Assembly: GCA_002069885.1 (NCBI GenBank) | Contig: MWCD01000002.1 | Coordinates: 62,001-126,000 of the forward strand | Direction: 5' to 3' | DNA: 64,000 nt | DNA from: a bacterium ADurb.Bin236 | GTDB taxonomy: Bacteria; UBP15; UBA6099 | Shown here: piece by piece, positions 1 to 8,676 of the stretch | Numbering within the stretch: the first letter of the stretch is position 1 | Layout of the letters: each line of letters starts with the position of its first letter | Program-made: the position numbers and the translations under genes | Notes under the pieces: generated by a model | Told to the model about the DNA's origin: nothing | Seen by the model: only the letters and a program-made list of their open reading frames with translations | Databases searched by the model: none

Positions 1-735
1 GGAACAAATTTAAAGAAGCTGACGGATAACAACTACTTTGACGGATGGCCAAAGTGGTCGCCGGACGGCGGGAAGATTCTGTACACAGCGAATCCGAGCG
101 ATGACGAACTGACATTTTATGTCGCCACCATGAATGCGGACGGAACAGGGATCAATGTGACTGACACCATGGGAAGAACGCGCGACTGGTCGCCGGACGG
201 CAGCCAGATATTGTACGAATGGAGCTATCTGGGCACGGATCAATTGTATCAATCCGCGCCTGACGCAACTGACAAGTCGCTTTTGACTACAACGCCGAGA
301 GACAAGTTTTTTGCCGCCTATTCTCCTGACGGGACAAAAATAATGTTCACTGTCCAAGTCAGTTACGACGGAATTGAGATAGTAGTGATGAATAGAGACG
401 GGAGCGATTACAGGCAACTTACAAACGAGAACAAAACGCATGGCTACATCAGTTGGACGCCAGACGGAAGGATACTGTACACCACCGCCGATTGCATCGG
501 ATGCAAATCAACGTTGCATGTGATGAACGCGGACGGAACAGGCAGGCAGGCGTGGCCTATGCCTGTCGGGGTGACCGATATTCTAAGTCCTATTATGACA
601 GATGATGGTAGATTCATATTTTATGACGATGGAGAATGGGGAAACAACCACATTTGTGTGATGTATTCGGATGGAAGCGCTTATACATGCCTTGGAACCA
701 CTGGGTCACAGCCCGACTACCACCCCGGGCCGTGA
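1..735 (+). CDS. TolB/PD40-type beta-propeller protein (5' end outside window)
   Basis: The frame is open from the first base, so the gene starts left of the window; 244 codons remain. The visible part is a series of PD40/TolB-like blades. WSPDG-type strand motifs occur at about residues 19-23 and again as DWSPDG, YSPDG and WTPDG. They alternate with MNADGTG (twice) and MNRDGSD turns. Such propellers are usually secreted or periplasmic protein-interaction modules, but the N-terminal targeting signal is not in view. Downstream lie remnants of dockerin-like and cohesin-like genes, which suggests a secreted or cell-surface protein region. The exact role is unknown; similarity to TolB does not by itself imply a Tol-Pal function. 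Confidence 0.8.
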   Translation, partial: GTNLKKLTDNNYFDGWPKWSPDGGKILYTANPSDDELTFYVATMNADGTGINVTDTMGRTRDWSPDGSQILYEWSYLGTDQLYQSAPDATDKSLLTTTPRDKFFAAYSPDGTKIMFTVQVSYDGIEIVVMNRDGSDYRQLTNENKTHGYISWTPDGRILYTTADCIGCKSTLHVMNADGTGRQAWPMPVGVTDILSPIMTDDGRFIFYDDGEWGNNHICVMYSDGSAYTCLGTTGSQPDYHPGP

Positions 736-799
736 GGGAGCGGGGGGAGATGGGGAAAGAATATGGTAAAAAAAACATAAGCATTAAGCGGACGCATGA

Positions 800-1069
800 C
801 GGGGTTTGTGGCAAAAAGGAGTTGAAGGCCAAGACGGCGATCAAGACGGCGATTAGGACGGAAAGGTGAGCGTTGCTGATCTTGGGCCGTTGAAGAGGAA
901 TTTCGGACTTGATTGCGGGCCGAGAGCCAAGAAAGACGTCTTGCGCGGCGTATTATTACCAGAAGAGATGCGCGGCATGGCCCGGCTGGACTTCAACGAA
1001 GACGGCGTCATCGACTTTAAGGACATGAATTTGATGGAACTCGGGAAAGATAGATGCGGGTTTTTATAA
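800..1069 (+). pseudogene. Decayed dockerin-like (paired EF-hand) module
   Basis: This frame encodes two calcium-loop repeats like those of type I dockerins. The first is DGKVSVADLGPLKRNFG; the second contains DFNEDGVIDFKDMN. The frame is cut by a TAG at 854-856, inside the first loop between DGDQDGD and DGKVS, and closed upstream by a TGA at 797-799. No signal peptide or catalytic domain is joined to it. I read it as the surviving 3' end of a longer secreted protein. A short functional ORF starting at the GTG at 866 is possible but would lack part of the first loop. Its nearness to a cohesin-like gene is notable. Confidence 0.45.
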
Positions 1070-1147
1070 GACATAACAGATGGTCATTTTAATTAAGGAT
1101 ATTTGATGGCGAAAATGTTGAACAATCAATAATGGATGGAGCTCAGG

Positions 1148-1793
1148 ATGAAAAACAGCAGATTACTGTCGAGCATGACTCTAATTGGAATACACGCAAT
1201 GATGGCTATGGCGCTATTATCGGCAAGGGCGGAAGCGTCTCCGCTGATCTATTTGCGCGGAGTTCCAGCGCATGTGACGGAAACTAGCGGATTCGATTCG
1301 GTTCAACACGAATTCACGGCAGAAATAGTCTTGGCTGGGGCCAGCAGGCTCAAAGGGATGAGCATAACGTTTATGTATGACTCGAGTGTGATGGAGGCAG
1401 TTGATGAGAACGGACAGACCGCTGATTCATCCCGGATTCGTCGATAGAGCTGACGAACGGGGGCGATTTTCATAGCGGCGAACTGCTTCGTTGCCGCCAC
1501 ATTTTTTTGTTCACGAACCCTATGTTCTATTCACTGCAAAAATGCGTCTTGCGCCTCGCATTTCATCCGCTCTGAACAATCGCTCCCGAATCCTAATGAC
1601 GGATTCGGGTTCATTGACTATATATCCGGGATTGTTTGACACAGAGATAAGCAACGAAGTGGAAGACACTAGGTCGGTGGTAATTGGGGATGAGGCAGAC
1701 ACAACGCTGCAAGGGATTATAAGATTGACGGGATTATCCACGGGAAGCGCGGTTGATGTAAGCGGGGAGGAAGTTATACGAAGAACTAAATGA
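1148..1793 (+). pseudogene. Secreted cohesin-like protein gene interrupted by a MITE-like insertion
   Basis: The start at 1148 follows GGAG by 6 nt and opens a signal peptide (basic NSR start, hydrophobic stretch, ARAEA cleavage-like end). The mature part has the strand pattern of a cohesin domain, including LKGMSITFMYDSSVMEA. The frame is broken at 1431 by a 179-bp element. Removing the element and one copy of its 5-bp target duplication (TTCAT) joins ...NGQTAD in frame with SLTIYPGLFDTEIS..., which then runs to the stop at 1793. The insertion therefore appears to be the single lesion within the visible gene. The C-terminus is short for a full cohesin fold, so a second truncation is possible. 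Confidence 0.6.
1431..1609. mobile_element. MITE-like non-coding element, copy 1 (179 bp)
   Basis: The element is bounded by imperfect terminal inverted repeats: CCCGGATTCGTC on the left and the complement of CCCGAATCCGTC on the right, 10 of 12 matching. It is flanked by the direct repeat TTCAT (1426-1430 and 1610-1614). The right end folds as a 9-bp hairpin (CCCGAATCC/GGATTCGGG). A copy of exactly the same length lies at 48981-49159. No ORF of transposase size is inside, so it would need a transposase supplied in trans. The insertion splits the cohesin-like gene. Confidence 0.75.
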
Positions 1794-1825
1794 AAGCTCC
1801 CATTAACTATTTTGTGAAAAGCATC

Positions 1826-1852
1826 ATGCGCAAAAGAAAAAGTTTTGCGCAT
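1826..1852 (-). terminator. Perfect 10-bp hairpin downstream of polA
   Basis: ATGCGCAAAA and TTTTGCGCAT form a perfect 10-bp stem around a 7-nt loop, 28 bp beyond the polA stop. It sits where a terminator would be expected. There is no long T tract on either side, so intrinsic termination is uncertain. Confidence 0.4.
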
Positions 1853-1879
1853 GGCACACTTGGTAGTGGGTAGAATCAT

Positions 1880-4681
1880 CTAATAGCATGTATAAACCGT
1901 TTCCATGTCGAGCCAGTTCGGCCCGGCTTTGACGTCTGCCGGAAGTTCGACGGATAGAGCGCCCCAATCGCGTCCCGCTGCTTCCATTGCTCTGCGGGTT
2001 TTCTCCGCCGTGTCCGCCACTTTTTCGGCAGGCGTTTCAAGCACGATTTCGTCGTGAACCTGAAGGAGCATTAGAGCGTCCATTTCGCCCGCGAGTATCA
2101 TCTTGTGAACGTCTATCATGGCGAGTTTCATAATGTCCGCCGCAGAGCCTTGAATGCGGGTGTTGAAAGCCGCGCGCAATCCCGCTTCGCGCTCCTGCCG
2201 GTTGGAAGACCTCAGTTCCGGCACGCGGCGTCGGCGTCCGAACAGCGTCTCTGCGAAACCGTCTTCAAGGAGTTTTTCGTTTGTTTTCTCTATGAAGTCG
2301 CGAACGCCGGGGAACCGCGAGAAATAAGTTTCGATGAAGTCGGCGGCTTGCTGCCGGGAGATGCCAAGCTCTTGCGAAAGCCTGAACTCGCGCATCCCGT
2401 ATATGAGGCCGAAGTTGATTGTCTTCGCGTATCTGCGCTGGTCCTGCGTCACTTCCGCGACGGGGACGCCGAACACCTGAGCGGCTACGGACGCGTGAAT
2501 GTCCTCCCGGTTGCGGAACGCTTCGAGCAGGGAAGGGTCGCCGGACATCTCGGCGAGGAGCCGTATCTCGATCTGGGAGTAGTCGGCGGAGACAAGGGCG
2601 AGGCCTTTGGAGCCGGGGATGAACGCGCGCCTGATTTCGCGCCCCTCCTCGGAGCGCACCGGGATGTTCTGCATATTTGGATTGCTGCTTGACAACCTGC
2701 CTGACGCGGCCAGCGTCTGGTTGAAGCTCGTGTGAACTCTGCCCGTGCGCGGGTTTATCAGCGCGGGCAGAGCGTCTATGTAAGTGCCGCGAAGCTTGCT
2801 CGCCTGCCGGAATTTTATTATCAGCGGCACGGCCGGGTGGTCGCATTTGAGTTGTTCGAGGACGGCTATGTCGGTGGATTCTTTTTTGACTTTTCTGAGG
2901 CCGAGTTTTACGAACAGCAACTCGGCCACCTGTTTCGGGGAATTCAGGTTGACATCCGCTCCGGAAAGCTCCGCCACCGCCGCGCTCAGCGCTCGCTCTC
3001 TTGCGGCGAAGTCTTCGGACATCCCCGCGAGCGCGGACGCGTCCAGCGCCACCCCGTTCCACTCCATCTCGGCCAGAACGGGGATGAGAGGCATTTCGAT
3101 TTTCCCGAACACCCTGTCGAGGCCGTCTGCGGCCAGCCGCCTCGAAAGCTCCGGCTCTATCCTCAACGCGGCGTCCACGTCCGCGCAGGCGTAATCCACC
3201 GCGTCCCTTATCTTGACCTCTGAGAATTTCTTCTGAGATTTTCCCTTGCCGACCATGTCCTCGTATGTTTTCAGGCCCGCTCCCAGCAGGTTCGCCGCGA
3301 CCGTTTTCAGCCCGTATCTGCGGCCGTCCGGGTCTATCAGGTATGCCGCGATGAAAGAGTCGTAAGCGATGTTGGCAAGAGACACGCCCGCCGCGCGAAG
3401 CATCTGCGCGTCGAATTTGAGGTTGTGGCCGATTTTTTCTATGTCGGGGTTTTCCAGATATGGTTTCAACAGGGCAATTGCGCGGTCCGGGTCTAACTGT
3501 TTTCCAGCGTCCGGGTCGGAGTCGTCTTCATCGTCCGAGCCGTCGCCGCCGCCGAAAAGGTCGCCGCCGCCGCGTTTCACGGTGGAGCCGTGTCGAATGG
3601 GGATGTAGATGGCGTCGCCGGCCTCGGAAGCCAGAGCGATGCCAACTATGGGGTCGGCGAAGGGGTCCAGCCCATCGGTTTCGAGGTCCACGCAAAGCCT
3701 GCCGCGCGCGGCGGCGCGCTCCAGCGCCTCGCGGATTTCGGCCTCGTCGAACACAGCCTTGTACACTGAGTCGAACTGAACGGCGGCGGGGCGGGGCGGG
3801 GCGGCCGCCTCCTCTTTCATTCCAAGCTCCGATATGAAACTTCTCATTTCATATTTCTCAAAGAACGCCGCAAGCTTTTCGTTGTCGACCGCCGGGAGTT
3901 TGTACGCGCCGATTTCAAATGGGAGCGGCGCGTTTTTCTCTATCGTGCCGAGCCTTCTGCTCAGTTCCGCAAGCTCCCTGTTCGCCGCCAGTTTTTCCCG
4001 CAACCCTTTCTTGTCGATTTGTTCAAGAGAGTCGAACACAGCGTCCAGATTTCCGAATTGTTCAAGCAGAGCCGTCGCTGTTTTCGGGCCTACGCCCGGC
4101 ACTCCGGGGATGTTGTCCGAACTGTCGCCCTCAAGCCCTTTGAGGTCGGGTATCCTCTCCGGGTAAACGCCCATTTTTTCTTTAACCGCCTCGCGGTCGA
4201 ACTTCTCAAGTTCCGAGGAGCCTTTCAGCGACATCAGGACTGATACGTTGTCGTTCACCAACTGGAACATATCTCTGTCGCCTGTAAGGATTTCGACCTC
4301 AAGGCCGTGTTCCGCGCCCGCCCGCGCCAGCGTGCCGATCACATCGTCAGCCTCGTAGCCGTCAAGCTTGGCGGGAGTTATTCCGAAAGCTGAAATAAGC
4401 TCGTTGATGGCCGGAATCTGTTCCCGCAACTCGTCCGGCATTCTGTCCCTGTGAGCTTTGTAGGCGGCATATTCGGCATGCCTGAAAGTGGGGGTCTCGG
4501 ACTCCATCGCCACCACCAGATAGTCGGGCTTATTATCTTTAAAAATCTTCAGCAGCGCGCGCGCCATGCCGAACACCGCCCCGGTGGGAATTCCCTCCGC
4601 TGTCTTCATCTTGGGCATGGTGTGATAAAACCTGTATATAAGGCCGAATGTGTCAATCAACAACAATTTGTCTTTGGTCAT
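1880..4681 (-). CDS. polA: DNA polymerase I
   Basis: A full-length 933-residue family A polymerase for gap filling and Okazaki-fragment processing. The 5' nuclease domain spans about residues 1-290. The 3'-5' exonuclease domain keeps its acidic residues (DLETD at 332-336, GHNLKFD at 418-424, YACAD at 497-501), so proofreading is probably active. Polymerase motif A holds D700 (SADYSQIEIR), motif B holds K753 and F757 (RRYAKTINFG), and motif C is VHDE at 875-878. Odd: a Gly/Asp-rich insert at about residues 371-395 (GGGDLFGGGDGSDDEDDSD) loops out of the exonuclease domain. The gene stands alone; an upstream TATAAT on the minus strand (4732-4737) may be its -10 box. Confidence 0.97.
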   Translation of the reverse strand: MTKDKLLLIDTFGLIYRFYHTMPKMKTAEGIPTGAVFGMARALLKIFKDNKPDYLVVAMESETPTFRHAEYAAYKAHRDRMPDELREQIPAINELISAFGITPAKLDGYEADDVIGTLARAGAEHGLEVEILTGDRDMFQLVNDNVSVLMSLKGSSELEKFDREAVKEKMGVYPERIPDLKGLEGDSSDNIPGVPGVGPKTATALLEQFGNLDAVFDSLEQIDKKGLREKLAANRELAELSRRLGTIEKNAPLPFEIGAYKLPAVDNEKLAAFFEKYEMRSFISELGMKEEAAAPPRPAAVQFDSVYKAVFDEAEIREALERAAARGRLCVDLETDGLDPFADPIVGIALASEAGDAIYIPIRHGSTVKRGGGDLFGGGDGSDDEDDSDPDAGKQLDPDRAIALLKPYLENPDIEKIGHNLKFDAQMLRAAGVSLANIAYDSFIAAYLIDPDGRRYGLKTVAANLLGAGLKTYEDMVGKGKSQKKFSEVKIRDAVDYACADVDAALRIEPELSRRLAADGLDRVFGKIEMPLIPVLAEMEWNGVALDASALAGMSEDFAARERALSAAVAELSGADVNLNSPKQVAELLFVKLGLRKVKKESTDIAVLEQLKCDHPAVPLIIKFRQASKLRGTYIDALPALINPRTGRVHTSFNQTLAASGRLSSSNPNMQNIPVRSEEGREIRRAFIPGSKGLALVSADYSQIEIRLLAEMSGDPSLLEAFRNREDIHASVAAQVFGVPVAEVTQDQRRYAKTINFGLIYGMREFRLSQELGISRQQAADFIETYFSRFPGVRDFIEKTNEKLLEDGFAETLFGRRRRVPELRSSNRQEREAGLRAAFNTRIQGSAADIMKLAMIDVHKMILAGEMDALMLLQVHDEIVLETPAEKVADTAEKTRRAMEAAGRDWGALSVELPADVKAGPNWLDMETVYTCY

Positions 4682-4802
4682 AATACTGCCGTCTCCCCGC
4701 GAGGCGCGGCCGCCCGCCGCCCGCGCTGAATATTATAGCGCAGGCGCGCCGCTCACGCGCGCGGAAGCGGCATGAGCGAAAGATTCTTGCGGGGAAGAAA
4801 AA

Positions 4803-5358
4803 GGGAAAACTTTTGAAAAAGTTTTCCCTTAAACCCTTTCAAAACTTTTCGCGCTAGCGCCGAAAGCGGAGCTTCGCTTCCGCCTTCGGCGCGTATCATG
4901 CGAAAAGATATTGGAAAAAGGGGTTTCATGAGGAATCTTCTTCTTAAACATTTCCACAGGAGCGTCGGTACGGGACGCGTCAGCGTCCCGTACCGACGCG
5001 CAAGGAAAAGTTTGAAGGATTTTCAAGGAAACTTTTCAAAGTTTCCTTGAACCGCCGGAGGCGCTTTAATGCGGTTAAGGGAAAACTTTTGAAAAAGTTT
5101 TCCCTTAAACCCTTTCAAAACTTTTCGCGCTAGCGCCGAAAGCGGAGCTTCGCTTCCGCCTTCGGCGCGTATCAAGTGAAAAGATATTGGGAAAGAGTAT
5201 AATGAGAATCTTCTTCTTAAATGATTTTACATGGGGCGTCGGGAGAAGAAGCGCGGCAGCGATTCATTCCCGACGACCAGTGAAACGTTTTGAAGAGATT
5301 CCAAGAAACTTTTTCAAAAGTTTCTCTTTTGCCGCCGGAGGCGCTTTAAAAGGCGGAT
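4803..5358. repeat. Tandem duplication of a ~276-bp intergenic unit
   Basis: Two units begin at 4803 and 5079. Their first 96 bp are identical (4803-4898 and 5079-5174); the rest diverges but keeps shared blocks such as AATCTTCTTCTTAAA and GCCGGAGGCGCTTTA. Each unit opens with an 11-bp A/T-rich hairpin (GGGAAAACTTT/AAAGTTTTCCC, loop TGAA), followed by a GC-rich imperfect palindrome ending GCCTTCGGCGC. No gene is visible in the 700-bp gap between polA and the aminotransferase gene. The hairpins could act as transcription terminators in either direction. Confidence 0.8.
4962..4999. repeat. Perfect 17-bp inverted repeat with 4-nt loop
   Basis: GCGTCGGTACGGGACGC at 4962-4978 pairs perfectly with 4983-4999 around the loop GTCA. 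It lies inside the first unit of the tandem duplication. The second unit has a weaker, different hairpin at the matching place (GCGTCGGGAG ... CCCGACG). Confidence 0.8.
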
Positions 5359-5385
5359 TTGCCGCGTCTATCGATTTCTCGAAGC

Positions 5386-6627
5386 TCAGTCGCTTCCGTA
5401 TTTGTCTTTAACTTTTTTGAAAGCGATGTCGGCCACTTCGAGCGATTTCTTGACATCTTCCTCCGTATGCGCGCAAGAGGTGAACCAGTTATGGTGCGGG
5501 TGGAAGATGACGCCACGGATGGCGGCCTCGCCGCTGAAGAGCTGTTTGAGCATGAAGTTCTTCTCGCGGGCGAACCGCATGAACGGTATGTCGTACGGGC
5601 CGGACATGATAATCTCGAACCCGTTGGATTTGCCTACGCTGACAAGGCCGTCGCAGAGCGCCTTGCCGATTTTCATCATGTAGTTTACTCCGTCCAGCCG
5701 TTTCAATTCCTTCACTGTGGCAATGGACGCCGCCATCGGAACCATGCTGCTGAAGAACGTTCCCGTGAACAGAACGTGTTCGGCGGTCTCTTTCAGCTTG
5801 CTCGTTCCCAGACCGGCGGAGATCGGATAGGTGTTGGCGATAGCCTTGGAGTAGCAGACCAGATCCGGCTCATATCCGAAGTAGGCGTGGCTGCCCGCCA
5901 TGTCGAGCCTGAATCCGGCGCGCACGTCGTCCGATATCAGAATCAAATCTTCCTGTTTGCAGACTTTGCCGATGGTTTCCCACCAACCGGGGGCGGGCAT
6001 CTGTTGATCCGCGTATATGCAGTGGTGGTACGGCGTCATCATCACGCCCGCGACCTGCCCTTTGTATGTGTTGATCAGTTCCATGAAGGAGTCTAGGTTA
6101 TTCCATTCGAAGAAGTGAACGTGCGTGCGGTCCTCGTCGATGATGCCGCCGTAGCTTGGGGTGGACCACGCCTGAGCGCCGTGATACGCGCCGCGCACAA
6201 TCAGGATTTTCTTTCTACCCGTGTATTCCCGCGCAAGCCTCATGCACCACGTGGTGATGTCCGCGCCGTTCTTTCCGTACACGCACCAGTCCATGCCCTT
6301 GGTGAGTTTGACCATCATCTCGGCGTACTCGATGCTGATCGGCCCCGGGTGGCTCATGCCGTCGCCCAGTTTCGCCTGTTCCTGCGCCGCCGCGTCCACC
6401 ACCGGGTTGTTGTATCCCAGCACCATCGGCCCGAACCCGCACATCCAGTCGATGAACTCGTTGCCGTCCGGGTCCCAGTAGTGGCTTCCCTCGCCGCGAG
6501 AAGCGAAATACGGATATGAGCCGGGGACGGTGAACGCGGGGTGTTTGTGCCCTATCACTCCGCCCGGAATGACTTTGCAAGCCCGCTCGAACCACTCGTA
6601 TGATTTATCGAATTTGTAAGTTTCCAT
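5386..6627 (-). CDS. Class III (glutamate-1-semialdehyde aminomutase-like) PLP aminotransferase
   Basis: A fold-type I PLP enzyme of 413 residues. The likely Schiff-base lysine is K261 in CYSKAIANTYP, and the cofactor-ring aspartate lies in LISDDVRAGFR (about 230-240). GCGFGP- and GAYHG-type motifs of class III enzymes are present. I chose the ATG at 6627 because GGAGGG precedes it by 8 nt; an earlier ATG at 6666 would overlap the upstream stop. It follows an SCP2-domain gene by 35 bp, probably in one operon. No heme-biosynthesis genes are near, so it is more likely an aminotransferase or aminomutase of unknown substrate than HemL. Confidence 0.85.
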   Translation of the reverse strand: METYKFDKSYEWFERACKVIPGGVIGHKHPAFTVPGSYPYFASRGEGSHYWDPDGNEFIDWMCGFGPMVLGYNNPVVDAAAQEQAKLGDGMSHPGPISIEYAEMMVKLTKGMDWCVYGKNGADITTWCMRLAREYTGRKKILIVRGAYHGAQAWSTPSYGGIIDEDRTHVHFFEWNNLDSFMELINTYKGQVAGVMMTPYHHCIYADQQMPAPGWWETIGKVCKQEDLILISDDVRAGFRLDMAGSHAYFGYEPDLVCYSKAIANTYPISAGLGTSKLKETAEHVLFTGTFFSSMVPMAASIATVKELKRLDGVNYMMKIGKALCDGLVSVGKSNGFEIIMSGPYDIPFMRFAREKNFMLKQLFSGEAAIRGVIFHPHHNWFTSCAHTEEDVKKSLEVADIAFKKVKDKYGSD

Positions 6628-6662
6628 TTTCAAGCCCTCCAGTTGGGTATAGTCATCCGGCG

Positions 6663-7436
6663 TCAACTGATATACAGGCCGATGCGCTCCATAACGACCG
6701 CGAGGCTTTCAGCCATTCCGACGTGCCCGCGCAACCTGATTCGGCACAGGCCCAGCTCTTCCATGAACTCCACATTCGCGTTAAGCATATCGTACGCCAG
6801 CTTGATGTCTTTTATCTCCATGACGACCATCGGGTCCGCCGCCGGCCCTTTGGCCACGGTGAACTTCCCGTTGTCCAGCACGATGTGCGCCACCGGCCCG
6901 TCCGGCAGCACCTTTATCTCCATCGGCCCGTTCGGCACTTTCGACACTATCCCTTTCACGTACGTGTCGTGCTCTCCGACAGCCTTCATCCCGTACACGG
7001 CCATCATCAGTTTCACGCGCGTGTGGAACTCGAAGAAGTCCTTGTTTTTGAGGTCTTCTTCCGACGGCCGCAGATATTTCTCCATGAGCTTCGTCAGCTT
7101 CATGAACTTTCCGAGTTTCCCGATGTTCCAGAAGCCCCATATCATGGGAATGACCGTGCCGGTGTTCTCAATCATCTTGTTGGCGGCTTCCGGCGTCGGA
7201 ATCCTCAGCGATATCGTGGGCATGCTCACAGCGCCCAGCTTCGCCTCGCATTTGCCGTCTTTGAAGACGAACCTTACTCCCGCCCCGCCGGGCACGTGCA
7301 TCTGGATCGTGCAGTTCCAGCCCTTCGTCAGCTCGCGCGCCTCCGCGTCATACGCGATTATCTCCTCAAGCTGAGGAAGGACGGCGTTAAGGTAAAGATA
7401 CGACTTTACTAATTCTTTTTCTTTTTCCTTATCCAT
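6663..7436 (-). CDS. SCP2 sterol-binding-domain-like protein
   Basis: A soluble 257-residue protein with no signal peptide. The central and C-terminal parts look like an SCP2-type lipid-binding fold: alternating short strands such as GAGVRFVFKDGKCEAKLG, and a later segment AHIVLDNGKFTVAKGPAADPMVVMEI. The ATG at 7436 is preceded by GGGAG at 8 nt, and the upstream in-frame ATG at 7499 has no such site. It is the first gene of a likely two-gene operon with the PLP aminotransferase. I infer that it binds or presents a hydrophobic ligand; the substrate is unknown. Confidence 0.7.
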   Translation of the reverse strand: MDKEKEKELVKSYLYLNAVLPQLEEIIAYDAEARELTKGWNCTIQMHVPGGAGVRFVFKDGKCEAKLGAVSMPTISLRIPTPEAANKMIENTGTVIPMIWGFWNIGKLGKFMKLTKLMEKYLRPSEEDLKNKDFFEFHTRVKLMMAVYGMKAVGEHDTYVKGIVSKVPNGPMEIKVLPDGPVAHIVLDNGKFTVAKGPAADPMVVMEIKDIKLAYDMLNANVEFMEELGLCRIRLRGHVGMAESLAVVMERIGLYIS

Positions 7437-7598
7437 CGCGGCACTCCCCTGATGAATTTTGACGTGCGCGCCGCCATTCTTTCCGCGACCCTCCGCCAAC
7501 AGGCATTATTATTGTTATTGAGATATATTTTTGCAACTTTATTTAAATCAAGTTAAAAACGGGTTGCCTGCCGCTGCAAACCGCGCTCCGCCGCGCCA

Positions 7599-8597
7599 TC
7601 AATCCCCGTCAGGCAAAGTTATCTCGCACAGCAACGCGAAATGGTCCGGCGCTTCCTGAATCGGAGCCCCCTTCGGATGCCCGTCCAGCCGTTCCGTTCC
7701 GGGGGCTTGTCCCAAAGTGACGCAAGAGCCGCGCGCCGCGTTCGTTATCACATGGTCCAGCGTGAACCCGGAGCACGTCCTGAACGGCGGGTCGTTTTCC
7801 GCAGGCCCGCTCAAGTAATAATATTCCTTTCCATCCCCCACATGCTTCCGCCAAACCGCCACATCGTCTTTTGCGGCGTCCCCTTGAAATGGGTCCATAT
7901 TCATATCGCCCATGATAATCGCAGGCCTGTCCGCCACAGCAAGCGCCGGGAACCCTTCGTATCCCTCGAACAACCTTCTCAACTCTTCGGCGCGGCATCC
8001 GGCGTCCGCCGCAGACGGATGCCCATTGACTATCCTCACCCTTTTTCCGCGAATTTCCGCATCCACCCCGAACACGACCGTCTTTGTCGAGCATCCTCCC
8101 GGCGTTTCGATTGTCAGCGGCCAGCCCGGAGCGCGGCACAGTTCCCCGCTCACGCAGCCTTCAACCGTTCCGGCGCTCTTTTTCACCCCTATGCACTCGT
8201 AGTTGGCGCGCCCGTCGCACACTATCGTGTAATCTTCCCCCAGCAGCCTCCGAACCTGATGCCTCTCTTTCCTGTCCTCGAACCGGAAGCACACATTCTT
8301 CTTGTTTTTCTCCACAGCCGCCGCCTCGCACCACTGGACGTCCAGCACTTCCTGCAGCGACACGATGTCCGGCGACAACTTGGCTATCCCGTCCGCCACC
8401 TTTTTCTCCCATTCGACGAGGCACAGTTTATAAAAATATTTATTTCCGCAGTTCAGTATGTCCGCGTTGCCGACGTTTGCCGTTAGAACCCTCAGCGGAG
8501 CGGGCGAGGGGGAGCCTCCTTTCGCAAGCGCGAGGGAGCCGCGCGCCGCGACCGCAGCAGCCGCTATCGCCAAAATCATTATTTTCGCCTTCATCAT
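7599..8597 (-). CDS. Secreted endonuclease/exonuclease/phosphatase (EEP) family protein
   Basis: A signal peptide (MMKAKIMILAIAAAAVAA...) leads a 332-residue EEP-fold protein. Family motifs in order are VSLQEV (metal-binding Glu), NGHPSAAD, GDMNMDP (GDxN), LDHVITN and the final PDHFAL (DH). All expected catalytic positions look intact, so a metal-dependent phosphodiesterase or nuclease activity outside the cytoplasm is likely. The mature part is rich in cysteines, which fits disulfide bonding. The start at 8597 follows GGAGG by 5 nt; the adjacent ATG at 8594 is equally possible. It stands alone between the SCP2 gene and moaC. Confidence 0.8.
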   Translation of the reverse strand: MMKAKIMILAIAAAAVAARGSLALAKGGSPSPAPLRVLTANVGNADILNCGNKYFYKLCLVEWEKKVADGIAKLSPDIVSLQEVLDVQWCEAAAVEKNKKNVCFRFEDRKERHQVRRLLGEDYTIVCDGRANYECIGVKKSAGTVEGCVSGELCRAPGWPLTIETPGGCSTKTVVFGVDAEIRGKRVRIVNGHPSAADAGCRAEELRRLFEGYEGFPALAVADRPAIIMGDMNMDPFQGDAAKDDVAVWRKHVGDGKEYYYLSGPAENDPPFRTCSGFTLDHVITNAARGSCVTLGQAPGTERLDGHPKGAPIQEAPDHFALLCEITLPDGD

Positions 8598-8676
8598 GAA
8601 CGCCTCCGCGCGCGGCAAGCCGTCGGCGGCTTTTCCGCTTGTTATCTTTCGGCAACTATTTTATTCGGGTTCGGAT

